From: Psilocybe azurescens
Lineage: Eukaryota; Basidiomycota; Agaricomycetes; Agaricales; Agrocybaceae
DNA: 64,000 nucleotides
Reading direction: 5' to 3'
Assembly: GCA_023853785.1 (NCBI GenBank)
Contig: JAJIRX010000746.1
Location: forward strand, 1-64,000
Shown here piece by piece: positions 24,456 to 37,419 of the stretch (position 1 is its first letter; every line of letters starts with the position of its first letter). The notes beneath the pieces were generated by a model. It saw only the letters and a list, made by a program, of their open reading frames with translations. It made no database searches and was not told the DNA's origin. The translations under genes and the position numbers were made by a program.

Positions 24456-24500
24456 TCTTTCATTTGATGGGATCGAATGAGACCAATCGTCAGTAGACTC
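24456..24500 (-). repeat. Right terminal inverted repeat
   Basis: The reverse complement of 24456..24491 matches 17410..17445 at 34 of 36 bases; the last 9 bases end in CTC, the complement of the left GAG. Confidence 0.75.
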
Positions 24501-24509
24501 GTTGTCAGA
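24501..24509. repeat. Candidate 9-bp target site duplication, right
   Basis: GTTGTCAGA, an exact copy of 17391..17399. Confidence 0.7.
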
Positions 24510-26990
24510 TGCTTCTTTTCTTTTCTTTTGAACGCTGTTGATCAAAGTTTTGCATGTTCTTAAAATGTAAATGATAGGAATGATTAACCGCTTTGTCTAC
24601 CTCTGTAGCTCGGATGACGTAGTTTCCATTCGCACAAGTCGACAACTGAGCTAAATGTAAGTGGTAGCTCGCTAACCACTGGACCTATATTATGTGATTC
24701 TACTTCTGATTAATAACAATTGTCCCATCATGTTAAACTGGTACTTAGCACAACTATAGCGTAGCCCTGTGTTTTGTATATCAATATGTGTCCTATTTTA
24801 TTAATGGTTGCCAGTGAGAACTTTGGATCTGGGCGCGCAGTCAAATTCTTGAGCCTATTTCGAATTACCTCAAACGAACATGCGCGATGAGCGTGTCATG
24901 CCGTGAGAAAATATCACGTGTAGCAAGTAAAGTCAACATCGCCCCTGTTTCTCCCTGTTTGTGAAGACGCGACTCTCTTCAGCTCTCCTCCCCTTTCACT
25001 ATTCAGATTCCCTCTTCATCACGCGCTGCAAACTCGAGACTTTGATTCCTTCTTCCAATGCATACGTCGTCCTATACTCGGAGTCAGACCTCTAGGCTCA
25101 GGAGTAGTGGGCAGCTTCGGAGAGTGGCACACAACGCGTCGAGTCGCGTCCAAGTTGCGTCCTGGAAATTTTTAAGCTACCCTGAACGCGTCCCTTGAAG
25201 GGAAAAACTGTACATCTAACGGCTGAGCTCCTTGACTCACCGCGTGTATGGGAAGCACGCCTCCTACTGTCTGCTATCCCTATCGCTGTCGTCAGTGCCC
25301 CCTTCAAGGTTCCCTTGTCACTACGATCATTTGGAACCTGTCGATTTCGTACAAGCTTCCTTGCCATATACTTGCCTTCTATTTTCCGAGACCCTGTCGA
25401 CACACTACTTCCCAATCTCAAAATTGCGTGAGCGTAGTATTTATATCACATGTTATTTGACCACCTTTTCTTCTCTCACATCAGTGTCAGCCCTCGCCAC
25501 AGTACTTGCATAAGGCCATCCAGTCAATACATCATGTAGGTATGCCAATTACGGACGATACTAAGGAAGTCACAGTCAACAATCGAACATACATCAACAC
25601 CAGCTTCGCTGCTTCATGTTGCCTGACAGCTGAGACTCGGACAGCTGCTACTCCTCGCTGATAGCCGTGAAGTCATGCTTGTTCAAAGCCAGAGGAAGTA
25701 CTCTGAGGGTGCCAGGTGCTTTCTCATTAATGTCATTTTAGCAAACAGACAGTTCGATGATCGAGCCAGGTTCTGCAATCTGTGGTGACTTCCACATGTT
25801 TTTACTGCTTCTCGACATTGAATCCAACGCCCCACTGTTACCGGTCGCTCTACCCGGTATATCGAGCCATATGACTCGGCTACTCTCGAGGCTGCATTTG
25901 TTGCGGAGTGGGATGAGTGTTCAAAAGACCTTTCACATCACCTAGTTATCTGCTCAACCTTTGTGGAGAGAGTTCCACTGACACACCATCATGCGCAATT
26001 GGCTCGCCAGGCCTAACGCAACTTGCCGCGACTACATATGTCAAAACAAACTGTTTTCCAGCCGAACGACCTGCTCGCACTGGTTCGTGTGCGAAAGGAC
26101 GCCAGTACTGTGTCAGTGTGGGAGCGGTGCCCATGCCGCACTTCTATTCTATTCTTAAAATCCAATCCACGGTCCGTTTTCCTTTCCATTATTGAGATTT
26201 GCCTTCGATCTCTTCATTGTTCGTGGATATGAAATATCTGCCTTCATCGAACGTCTGTTACCTTCATTGTCTAGCTTGATGACGACCGTCGGTACCGTCG
26301 TTATTGTGGGTGCTTCATCTCACACATTAGCTAAGGGCTATCTCTCCTGGGCTGATCATCTCGCTCTACTTGCTAGATATTCAACCTCTGGGACTAAACC
26401 TTCTCCCTATAACTGCCGACTTCGTAATCTCCCCTCCAACGCCACCGCATCTTGTTGACACTTTTCCAACTTAACCGTTGTACCGAAGCGTATATCCGAT
26501 CTCTGGAAAACGAAAAGAAGACTGCGTTATAAATATTCTGGCTTACATGATACTGCTCTGATACTTTGGGCGGTCTGGGTGGCGCTTCTACTCTCTGCTT
26601 CTGAACCTCGCTCCTGACTCCTGTGCCTGACTGACATTCTATCTAGTCAAACACTGGTCTGTACTTCCTGCTGCGCTTTTGCTAGTCCTTCCGTTGCACT
26701 GGAATGTGTAATCCATGTTCTCCAGGCTGCCTTGAGCGTGTGGCTCCGTTCCAACTACGTTATGGGGTCCTGCAGACATGTCACTACAAAAATGGGTGTC
26801 AAGTACATTCGTCAGCTGCGAAAAGCCAACTAGGCCATAGCGTCTGTGCTCGAGGTCTCCAAACTGGCCTTAATTATTCCCATGTCTGGCTCTTTCTATC
26901 TGTCAGTTGCTCAGATTTTTCACCATTGCATCACATCTAGCATGCACATTTGTTCCAACTGAGGTCACCATACTATTCAAGGCATAGTAC
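24510..26990. other. Gene-poor region
   Basis: Several short plus-strand frames between 25.2 and 26.9 kb show no recognisable domain. A weak tRNA-like trace lies near 24600..24690 on the minus strand. Confidence 0.45.
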
Positions 26991-27025
26991 ACTCTCTGGG
27001 CATTAGAGAGCTCTAGCGTGTAAAG

Positions 27026-27420
27026 ATGACCACCCCTGACGATGTCTTCGATACGGCTGCTTGCTGTGCTTTTCAGACCTTGTTTGGGATGAGCTTCTCC
27101 AAGTCGCAGACTCGAATAGGCTGGCCCTCTACAATAGTTAACTTCCGGAAGACGTCTTGCTCAAAATATTCGGTATGTGACCTTCTTGTTTAAATACGGG
27201 GATATCCCAGCACATGATTGCAAATGGCGATTGTTCCTTACTATTAAGATGATTTGACGTGGTCATATGTTATACATTCATCTCTAGTATTCTATGGCCC
27301 GAAATGTCTGTCGCTTTTCAATTCGTCTGTCGTTCTTCTGAACAGATCTCTTGAAGGATGTACCTTCAGAGACCTCGCGGATAGCCACTAGCTTCGAAAT
27401 CGTATTGCCTGTCACGCCAG
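27026..27420 (+). pseudogene. F-box-like gene trace
   Basis: Starts MTTPDDVFDTA at 27026. Near 27140..27167 the sequence reads LPEDVLLKIF, a classic start of an F-box, directly followed by a GTATGTG donor. The next part (CLSLFNSSVVLLNRSLEGCT) is short and soon stops. Basidiomycetes have many F-box genes and relics. No long C-terminal repeat region is seen, so I take it as a fragment. Confidence 0.35.
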
Positions 27421-28218
27421 ACTAAAACAGTAAGTCAAGTTTGGCAAGCATTAGTGAGGGCTTAACTAGCCGACCATAATCTGCAGCTGCATAAGTCACG
27501 CAAGGCCACCAGAGTCCAAAGCGCTCTGCCCCAGTATTTATTGTCGCGGGATACAGCCTCCTGAGTCCTGACGGCAATGGCTGAGCTGGGTACTTCTATT
27601 AAATAGTCATGATCAGGCACCATACATCAGGTATATTGACGAACGCACTTTTCCTACTTGCGGGCCCTTCCTTCTAAGCCTGAGGTAAACCGTTTGAGAG
27701 TGACGTGCATGACTAATATTATGATGTAGGTTTATCTCACCTGTCCATGCTTGCACAATGAGTTACTTCTTGTTTATCTATGCAGAGAGAAGTCTGCTTC
27801 TGCTTGTACCGGGCACATATTTCTCTCTTAAATGTGGCTATATTAGGAAGCTCAAGGGCTTATTGACGCACAGCTGTGTTACTGATGAAGCTGACCGTTT
27901 TTGGTGCAGGCGCTTGTTACTTTGCCAGCGCCACGTCGTAACCAGACTAACAATTGTTCACAGGGCCCCACACCCCTTGGAGTCCATGGAAAAGCTTCAA
28001 CTGAGCGTTGCCAAAGGCACTGATGAATCAAGCCCTGTGGATTCTTCTCATTGAATGATGCCCGGTAATAATCCGATCGTCTTGGCCGCCACTCAAAGTT
28101 TGCAACTGATATCATATAAACGTCAACACAACCCCTAGAATCTGATTCTTTCCTCCTGCTTGCCCCCATCTTCTTCCTTTCAACGTTCAAACCTCCATGA
28201 ACGTGAACGGAGTTAGCC
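27421..28218. other. Intergenic
   Basis: No supported gene; one 98-codon plus-strand frame at 27758..28054 has no recognisable features. It includes the 5' flank of the 7TM gene. Confidence 0.4.
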
Positions 28219-29666
28219 ATGGAATCTGTCGCGATCTTGTTCTACAACGTCTTTGAACTTTCGGGGCTCGTTCTTCTCGTGTTGGTGCTCCTCACGGCGT
28301 TGCTATCACACAAGGTTATAAGGGCAGGGATATGGTTCAATCTCCTTACTGCGGGTATTCTGTCGACAATCAGCCAGGTGCTGCTGCTCCGACGGCAGAC
28401 GGGGCCGGAGCCGGCAAGGGAATATGTTTCTTGCAGGCTATTCTGGTGTACCCTTTGACTGTTTTGTGAGTGCTACATCATGGACAAGCTGTTTTGCAAT
28501 CGAATGTCGATAATATCTTGTAGATGCTCCCTGGTTGGAGCGGCTCTTCTTCTTCAAGTAAGCCATCGTTCTTCTCAGACAACCCCCTGTCTTGAAACTA
28601 TGCAGAAGCCTGATGTTTCATGTGAATCATAGGTTTACCTTTCAATGCTCCTTGGTCGCAAGTCGCGCACATTATCCCATAAGCACGTCCTTTGGGTACG
28701 TCACTTTTATCTTCAACCTATATTCCCAATATTTCATCCCCAATCCCTACAAGATCAACGTTACGCCTATTCTCGTCTCCATATGCGTCCTCATCCTTTC
28801 ATTCTCTGTATGTTATATCATCGTCTCATTCCTGCCCTCGATAATCGAATCTTTCAAACAAAGATCGGAGCCAAGAATCCCACCATTGTGGACAGAGATT
28901 CATCAGGAATGCGATGTCATTTCGTTCCTAATCTTGTGTAAGTTATTTACGGTCAATTGTTCACAATGACAGTGTTAAACTGGAATCTCAAATTAGGCCT
29001 AATATCTGTATTGGTCTATCTATGGTTGGAGGAATCATGATCATGGTTCTGCAAGGTATGTACCCAGCACTTACTCTGTTATCCCGAACTTACCGCATCG
29101 TTCCTTGGGCCCACCCAATCTATTATATAGGCCTCGTTATGGGAAGCTTGTATCGACAAAAGATTCAATATACAAGGAGACACTCAATCGTAACAAGCTG
29201 TCACCTAGAGTGATAATACGAGTGTTTATTTTCAATGCCATTATGATGGTAGTCATGATGTAGGTCGCTTCTCATTTAAAGTTCAACTTTAAGTTCTAAA
29301 ATCTTTGTTGGAACACAAAAACGATAGCTGTGGCGCTTCGGTTTGGTTCATCAAGAGTCTCGACGATGCCGCTAAGTTCCGATTTTCAAACCTGACAATG
29401 GCTTTGCGTGAGTAATATTAACATCGAGTTATGTCCTCGTGTCGGACATATCAAGTACTTGAGACTGATAAAATATTTCACTATTTTGTCCAGTACCAAT
29501 CGGTGAGGGATTGATATTTGGGACACAGAGAGTGAGCATGAGTGATCGTTGTCCATTCTGTGTAATTTATGGCTAACTCGCGATATCCGTCTAGGATATT
29601 ATGAATGCTTGGATGGTATGGCTGAGGATCAAGCGAGAGGGTTCCCTTCCTTCGTCGAAGGTTTGA
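28219..29666 (+). CDS. Fungal seven-transmembrane, GPCR-like protein
   Basis: Starts MESVAILFYNVFELSG at 28219; ends WLRIKREGSLPSSKV at 29666. Hydrophobic segments: ELSGLVLLVLVLLTALL, FNLLTAGILSTISQVLLL, ICFLQAILVYPLTVL, CSLVGAALLLQ, TPILVSICVLILSF, and later NICIGLSMVGGIMIMVLQ and RVFIFNAIMMVVM. Between them is an extracellular-like loop NPTIVDRDSSGMRCHF, a pattern I associate with a large agaricomycete family of receptor-like membrane proteins. The tail FGTQR then DIMNAWMVW fits the same family. About seven short introns. One G-run slip at 28418..28420. The ligand is unknown; signalling is inferred from topology only. Confidence 0.6.
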
Positions 29667-30834
29667 TAACATACTAGACAACTATAACAGCTGAACGATC
29701 CCTGGAATGAGGTCAGCCAAGGTTGTTACCTGGTAAGCCCTCTGTAGAATATGTATGTATTGTATAATATTGTCGTCGACTAGATGCTGCGATGTCATAT
29801 GTCTGTATAATTATTAAACGTTGTCGGAGAATGCAAAAGACGAACACACGTTTTCTTGGTCTTCTGTTCTTATCGCTTCCTCCAGAATGAGGAACTACGT
29901 GATAATTTCATCCCAAAACAACTCTGTCCTATGGAAGAGCACAAGAGCTAGAGGGGCAGATGGGTTGGCCGAGGTGGAAATCGTGTGTAGACTATAGGGG
30001 ACCCGGCTCGTCTTCAGGGTACAGCTAAACATGTAGGGGTAGCATCATTTTAAACAGTGGTAGCTCGCAGAAAGGAAATACTTACTACGAGGCGATATGT
30101 CGCGTTATAAAAGCACCTTGAAGAGATTGCATTGTCCACTGTTTGCTTCGAGCATAACAGAAACTATTTAGAACACTCAAAAGCAAAGATCAGTCGACTA
30201 CTCACCGCCAAATTGCCCCTCTCCCCACAACAAGCCAATCCTTCTGCTTCACAGATCTGCCATCATGTTTGTGTGCAAACATAACAGTATCGGGATGCAG
30301 CTTTTTCTTCCTGATCGTCAAGTGGGCTTCTTTGTTTCAAGATCCGTAACCGCCGTACGTGCCCCTGTTTCATCCACCGTTGCAACCTGTAGATCAGGCC
30401 AGTTATTGAGCCAAGCTGTTGAGCTCATGCCACTCAGTGGCTTCGAGAATGTCAGAACTGTCGGGGTGTCCGGATTGAGGACTAGCGTCACCTGTGATCA
30501 ATTAGGATGCATTTCGAAAGCATTGAAGGGGCAAGGATATGAAGGTGATTAGAAGTGATTGATAGATTTTATTTCGTATTCACAGAAAACTGCTATTTGG
30601 ACTGTGAGAACATACAGGATGCTGTATACGCTTAAGACCACCTGCTGTATTAGTTTCGACCAGCATAGCATTTGTCGATTGATCGTCATATTCAGCCACA
30701 CTCGCCAAGCCAGAAGTTAAGCCTTTCCTTCGAATCAACTTTGGATATATATTTCCATTCTTCAGTTACTTACAAAAAGCAAGTCATGTCATAAGCAAAT
30801 AGCTACAAGAACTTCCATTGCGAACCATTGTCAA
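29667..30834. other. Intergenic
   Basis: Holds the 3' flanks of the convergent 7TM and GH31 genes. A 95-codon plus-strand frame (30265..30552) has no recognisable domain. Confidence 0.4.
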
Positions 30835-33800
30835 TCACTGCGCACGAATCTGCACACTAAACGCCCTCTCAAGCTTAATCCCAATGTTCACATCCAATAC
30901 CTTCGTTTCTGCATCCCAGGTAACACTCTTCCCTCCCACACTCTTCCCATCAACCTTCACTTGCCCCTCAGCAGGCATCTCACCCACCCCAAGGAACCGC
31001 ACCCTCTTCACACTAACCCCTGTCTCGAACCCAAAACTACCTGTAACATCTAACGTACCCCCGCTGAATGCCATCTTCACTTGAGTCGTCGCACTCGAAG
31101 GCGGCGAGAGAGTCTCCCCATCATCGATATATAGCCTCCCGCTCGCCTGACCACTGTGCGCATCAGGCGCTACGACGAACTCGAAATCCTGCTTTCTCAG
31201 CTCCGTCGTCGTCATCGAACTCTGCACTCTCAAAGGCAACACGGCTCCTCCCTTGATATACACAGGAATCGTCGTGAAATTCACATTCTGCAGGGTTTCG
31301 GTGCCTCCAGTGCCTTGGATAGGCGCGAGGGTGAGGAAGTCGTAGAATGTATCGTGAGGGAGGTAGATAGAAACGGACGTTGCGTCTTGGTCTGTCACAG
31401 GTGATACCAGAACAGAATCGCCGAAGAAGAATTGGAGGTCGATGGGGAATGTACTGGGGTCCTTTGGGTATTTGAACCAGAGGGGTTGGAGAACGGGTGT
31501 GCCATCGGTGTGCGCCTGGTGGAATGCGGTATAGATATAATCGAGGAGTCGGTATCTTGTGAAGCGGAATACAAGTAATTAGATCATGGAGATGTAGAGA
31601 ATGGAAAAACAGAGAGAGGAACACATACCGGATGTCAAGAGCATTTCTGGCTGCCTGTGCGACACTCGGCCAGGTATAGAACTCCTGACTAATAGACGTA
31701 TCTGAGTTGTGCTAAAAATAGATAAGACAGGCGCCCAATGGCCGAATAGAGAAAAGAAGAAAACCTACATTGCGCATGAAAGGATAGAACGCACCCAGCA
31801 TCGCCCATCTCGCACACAGGTTCTCCGTTGTATCTTCGGCTAAAGAATAAAAACAATTCAGAGGATACACACAACACCTAAAAATCTACGACACATACCA
31901 TACCCACAAATATCAGCCCCAACCATTGGCACCTGATACACACCCGCAAAGCCCAGCACACCCGCAATGGACGCCCGATAATGATCCCACTGGCTGAAAT
32001 TATCACCGAGCCACTTCCCCACATGCGCACCGGCACCAGCGAACGTTGATCGGGTGATGACAAGAGTTTTCTTAGTGGGCCGACGGGAGAGCATGGCATG
32101 CTGGGTTGCGGAGGACATGAGGGTGCCGTAGAGGTTGTGTGTGTCATATTCGGAGAGGTTGTTGAAGTGCTTGATATTCGTCTGGGTGCAGATGGACGTG
32201 TGTATGAGTGCATAGTAAATATTAGAAAGCTGGATACTATGCTCACGAATGCTGTTTTGCTGGACAACGCACCCGCAGCGTTGTTAATCGCATACGGCGG
32301 GTTCAACAAATCGTCATCGTCGTCCCTTCTTCCTAGCGCCTGTTCGCTTGAGTTGACAAAAATAGGCGTATTAGGGTCCGGTGGAGGGTTCGTCCTCGGA
32401 GGAGGGATGTTCATTTGTATCGCTTGCTGATAGGGATCGTCGCAGGGCAAATTGCAAAACTATAAGCCCATAGTAAGTAAGAGAAAGAACGTCTGAGAGT
32501 AAGCAGTTCTATGGGAAGAAAAACGTCGGAAGGAAGAGGAACCCGAAGGAGGGGTCGGTAGAGAAACCGAGTAACGCACGTTAGATGGCTCGTTCATGTC
32601 AATCCACGCCCCGTCAATGTCAAGCCCGGTGACAGGGCTGTAAAAGCTAGCGAACTCGCTCGTCCAGTATCTGCAAAACAAATGTTTAAATTACACCCAA
32701 TATTATAGATAAAATCATATCTCCGTACTGTTGAGCGTTAGGGTGGAACCAATCTATATGATATCAAACAAGTTCAGCCATAGCAATATGGGGCGGGGAC
32801 TTATAGGCCATGACAGAGAATCGGGAAACATACCGGGGAAGACTGTAACGCCTGCGTATCACATTGTATATGCGTTAGACTAACAAACTGTCTAATAGAA
32901 AGAATGAAGAATAGCCCACCTGGCCATACAACACCCAAGCTCTCACTCCCATTCGGCGCTTTGAGCCATACATCAAGCATCTTTCCATTGTTATAAGGCG
33001 CGTACGTGTCGCCGGGGAGGTAAGCCACAGCCGGGTCCGTCATGAGCACTAGAGTAGACAGTTGGCAGTACAAGTCATGTTAGCGACCACCAACTTGGCA
33101 AAGAATGAACGTGACGACAGAGATAGAACTCACCGAACCGTTGCTCATGTGCATGCAGGTAATCCACAATCTCTCGCATGCGAGAAAGCGGGAAGTAGTC
33201 TGGGTCGACTGTGAATATTCTGCGTTGGAACATGTAATCTGCGTTATGTGGTAGTAGTCGCAGCAGCAGTAGGAATTGAAATATGAGCTGGCATCATATC
33301 CACGATATAAGAAATGCATACCGATGTCAGTCCACATTGTCTCCAGCGGAATCTGCGCAGCAGCGTATCTCGTGATGACATTGGCGACATCAACGAAGTC
33401 TATAAACATATACCATTGTAAGTCACTAAACACACACTGAACCAGAAAGAAACCCACTTTGATACCCAAACCGACATTGATGCAGCCCAAATGACCAATA
33501 CGGGACCTCCGCAGGCACACCCACAACCTCTGCATACTGTCTCGCGACAGCGGTTGGATCGCTCTCGCTCCCAGCCAAGAAGTAGAAGTCCAATACCCCA
33601 CCTATAGCGTTGTACTCCAAGGCCAGGCCCCCATTTGGATCACTGCTATTCCCATTCCCACCAGTGAGCTTGACGTCCATCCCGTTCGAATTAAGCAAGA
33701 ACACGCCATGCGTGCCCGACGTCCGATGCTCGAAATACACGGGGTGGTTCCCGTACAAATTCGTCCCTGTCGGTACCCCATACGCGTCTCGCGACCACAG

Positions 33801-34402
33801 CGTCAGCGTCGTGTTGTCCGTCGGGAGCCGGAACGTGTTCGTGTGCTCCCCGAGCCCGTAGATGTTCGCGTTCGCTGGGAGACTGGTTTTAACCCGCAAA
33901 TATTGCGGCTCGAAGATCAGCGCGTGGCCGGTAGTGGAGAAGAGGACTTCGTTGTCGGAGGAACGGGAGACGGTGAATGAGAAGGGGAGGAGGTGTAGCT
34001 GAATTGGATGGCGGATGATTTGGACGATGTGCTAGGAGAGCTTGAAGGGCGGGGAGAATAGATTCGGGGACTTCGTAGCGGGTGCTAGATGGGTCCGTAA
34101 TTTTGACGTGTAGTCTGTCGGCTGGAGAAATACTTTTAAGGGCAATGTGACTGTGTTGATTATGCATAGTAGGACGCACATGTTTCGTATGTTACTTCCA
34201 GAGATAGCTTCTTAACGTCGTTCCCAAATACATTGCAAGGGCTTCCTGCTAGTGTAAGATCCGCGCTCAGACCATCATGGCGGACTTTCACGTTGGACGC
34301 AGAGTACCCTGGACATGCTTCCAGGATGCTGGGATTGACAAAGGTGGCGAATACATATGTCGGGAGGAGGCCGGCCACAAGAAAGGACCATCTGCGTATC
34401 AT
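30835..34402 (-). CDS. Secreted GH31 alpha-glucosidase
   Basis: Hydrolyses terminal alpha-glucosidic bonds of maltose or starch fragments outside the cell. The start [20 protein letters not shown] is a signal peptide with likely cleavage near residue 19. Landmarks in order: galactose-mutarotase-like domain ([19 protein letters not shown]); barrel with [34 protein letters not shown]; nucleophile in [15 protein letters not shown] (about 32.6 kb); acid/base Asp in [17 protein letters not shown] (about 32.0 kb); GADICGYG; C-terminal beta domains ending FSVQIRAQ. Both catalytic Asp are present. About ten introns of 50-80 bp. Two one-base slips in the N-terminal exon (33982..33983 and 34051..34054) break the frame, but the protein beyond them is well kept, so I treat the gene as functional. 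Confidence 0.93.
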
Positions 34403-35010
34403 GCTATAGCTGTTGTCTATAGGTAAGTTGGCGACGGGAAAGGATACAACCTGAAATTTGAAAGCTAATGCCGTACGCCACTATTCGTCTTATAGTCCGG
34501 ATAACTGTATGTTCATGCTAGAAGCAGGTGACTTGAAGCGACGTGGTTCTGTATTCTGTAGCTTCGCGCATCAAGCTTCCTATTATGTATGCTTAACGAG
34601 AGTGATCAAAGGGACGAAGATGAGAAACGGAGTTTTTGTCCGACCCGCTGAACATAAGAAAGTCCATCGTCCACGTGGTTTAACTCCTGTCTGCAACAAT
34701 CTGCCGTCTCCGTCCCGTATATCAGTCCTGCAGTACCATTTAATCCAACTCACTCCAGGAAAGGCGGGAGCGCTGTCAAAGGCTGGACCGCACGAACAAT
34801 TCGGGATGATATCATCCACTCAGTTTTCCAACGCTTCTCTACAGGTTATTTTGGTTCTTCTACTTGGAATATCTCTCGCCATATGCTCCTGTCAATGACC
34901 CTACGACCGTATGCTCATTATTATACTAATAGCTCCTCACCGGGCCACATTGCTCACTCGTCATCGGATCGCGAACCGCCTTCCCAGAGGGCCTTCTCTT
35001 AGCCAATTGA
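34403..35010. other. Intergenic
   Basis: Upstream of the GH31 gene and downstream of the DUF6593 gene. No supported gene. Confidence 0.45.
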
Positions 35011-35737
35011 TTAGGCAGTCGCAGCCGCAGTCGTAGTCGCCACAGCTATTTCCTGCTCTTTGCGGAACCTCTCCATGTATACGAAGGTGACAACAATCAG
35101 ATCGATCATATGTTCGTCCAAGTCTTCTCCAAATATCTCCAGGAAAGCTGGACGAGCATGATGTAAGAACCCTCTGCGCTTTTGATGGAAGTTTGCGATT
35201 GGAGTGTTGCTCGAGTCGTTGACGAACAGCTGGTGCAACTCTTGTGAGCCTATCTAATTACATGAAGTTAGAACACTTGCACTCACTTTGCATTTATCTG
35301 ATTCCATCTTCCACACGTATTCGATCCCGTTGTGCCCAGTGAATATATGGTTCCTGCAATACCAAATCGTATCACAGCGTCTCTCAGAATTTTCCTCTTG
35401 CCTACCTTCCATAGACATTAAACCCCTTCCTACTGAAAAATTCGTCCGCCGACTTCTCCTCCCCACCATACCTAATCCTTGCCGCATGAAAGGTGTGGTA
35501 CTCAATCTCCGCCAACAGTCCAAATGAGTCCTTCAACGATGCTTCAGTGCCCACGCCGTTCGAGCTCTGTGATTGGAGGGATGGAATCGCCCGTAGTATT
35601 TTGGTAAACTGAGCCGTTTTCCAAGATGAGGGAGCCTCGGTTTTGTATAGACTGTACCCCTCTTCTGTTGTGTATACAGCCTGCCATGGCTTGTCGGAGG
35701 AAAGGTACAGTTTCTTGGAGTTGGAATTCGAAGGCAT
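35011..35737 (-). CDS. DUF6593 family protein
   Basis: Three exons: 35406..35737, 35287..35353 and 35011..35253, joined by GT..AG introns in phase. Starts MPSNSNSKKLYLSSD. The family pattern is clear: FNVYGRNHIFTGHNGIEYVW, ANFHQKRRGFLHHARPAFLE, and the ending EHMIDLIVVTFVYMERFRKE followed by an Ala/Thr tail. About 213 residues, normal for this basidiomycete family. The function is unknown; no signal peptide or membrane segment. Compare the tail of the gene ending at 54822. Confidence 0.85.
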
Positions 35738-37419
35738 GGTGTGGTATTCGTGGTTGGTACCCTTTATTATATGCTAATGGATAGGGAGACTCGTGCACAG
35801 CATAGTTCTAACTTGGTTACGCTTGTGATAGCTATCACTCCAAGATTCGGAAGCACCACAGCTCTCTGCTGCGTCTGGAGTACTGTACTTGGGGCGTTGG
35901 CGCATCTACTCCGAGTCCATCTCCGTTTCCGGGAAACTGTATCGGTTCTATCTCTACTCCGTCGTCAGCAGGATCCTTGTATTGGCACCAAGCGCTGATC
36001 GGCGGCTGTGTCGTATCCCTCCGAATCTCTGCAGCGTTCAGTCACATGTCCTGTGTATTTGAAGCCTATCATCACGACAGCTGAACATGAGCCTTTCATC
36101 TCGAATAATTTCAGATTATATTTCTATCTCTGCGCCTGATCTCGTGCAGTCTAATGAACCAGACATGACAACAGGATATGCTCTGCAACGATTCTAAAAT
36201 CTCCAGCTTCTCACCTGAAAGAGGTTCAGCCCCTTCTTCCCGAAAAATCTAGTGGGTCGAACGTCTTCTTATTACACCATTAAGCACCAGGTATCGTCCA
36301 GTCCTCGGCTTAGCGGCCACCGCTATGCGTGGCGTAACAAGTCTTTTCTCATTCCGTGAATTCATTAATTCTTTCTTTCAAAGTAGCAACGACACTGTTT
36401 TTTCTGATTAACTTCTTGGATACCACGATACTACCAACCGTCGCAACGTACCTTTGTGTTCGTAAAATTCTTGATTTTGTTGGCGCGTTGGTCAGCAATT
36501 CGCTGGCGGAAAACGCGTCGCGTCTTCTGTTATGTGCACCCGAATGAAGGAAGGTGCATTTAATATTCGTCCCAGTGTGTCTACAGAGATAATGCATTGA
36601 ATATATGCAAGAGCTACTTCTAAAAATGCGAATACCGCACTAACCGCTCTTCTCCTTGATATCCTAAACTCGCATAAGGTATTACCACAATTGATATTCC
36701 ACCCCTCTGTGTCAGAGCAGTGACTTTCCGGCCCCCATCGGTGCAATAACGCAGAGATCCCCACTTCGAGAAATGACATAATTGGTGGCTTCAATTTGAT
36801 AGTCCCGAAGGCTCTGACCTTCTTTCAGGATGCCCTTGGACAATACAAGAATGTTTCATTAAGCAGCCAATATGTTCTTCATTGCGGACAGGGAGCAAAT
36901 TTTTCGAAGGCAAACGGCTTCTGCCTAGGGCATCCGGGGTTGTTTAGTTTGAAAGGTTGAAAAGACGGTGTAGGAGGCTTTGACTTCGACGAAACCGTAT
37001 ACCGCCGATTCTCTCCCGCACGGATACGTGCTATCGTGGCCATGGTCTCTACTTGTGGTCTGATTCCATGTATGAAACCTCTCTGTCTGGCTCTGGGTGC
37101 TTACTATTTTCATACTGAACATATGCATTCATTACAGTGTTCGTCACTGTCACTTTCACGCCATCTATACCCACAATTGCAAAAAAACTCCATTCTATAG
37201 GCCCAGTGAGCACGCGATGGGTCACAAAATCTCAACATTAACCTCAGTCTAGTTTGGCAGTAACCCTCAGCATTTGCAGCCTCAGTGGGAGGCCTGATTG
37301 GCGGATCGTAGTCAACTTTCTGTACGTAGCAGCGCATTGTCCAAATGAACGTTAGATTTCTAACGCGTCCAACAGACGGTATAAGAGCGACGTACACATT
37401 CTGCTTACCCATTCTTGTA
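35738..37419. other. Gene-poor region
   Basis: Only short frames on both strands without recognisable domains. The segment 37110..37442 (minus) has a Cys-rich frame ending CNECICSV that I cannot place. Confidence 0.4.

Larger units (their letters stand above)
17400..24500. mobile_element. Candidate complete 7.1-kb DNA transposon carrying a MULE-like transposase and two other genes
   Basis: The ends are inverted repeats: 17410..17445 matches the reverse complement of 24456..24491 at 34 of 36 positions. Both ends start GAG, and both are bordered by the direct repeat GTTGTCAGA. A 9-bp duplication with long inverted ends is typical of Mutator-like elements. The element encodes a transposase-like protein (about 18.0-21.7 kb, plus), a short GGESQ-repeat protein (17603..17999, minus) and a zinc-binding protein (22054..24084, minus). 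I infer an autonomous or recently autonomous element. I cannot name its family; KDZ elements (8-bp duplications) were considered, but the protein motifs do not fit. Confidence 0.7.

Noticed and set aside
17400..24500. KDZ (Kyakuja-Dileera-Zisupton) element as identity of the transposon
   Set aside because: KDZ makes 8-bp duplications, and I do not see its CxC domains. The C..H and TTNLIESAH motifs and the 9-bp duplication fit Mutator-like elements better.
34458..34898. Plus-strand frame of 146 codons
   Set aside because: No domain, irregular composition, and it lies in the promoter side of the GH31 gene.
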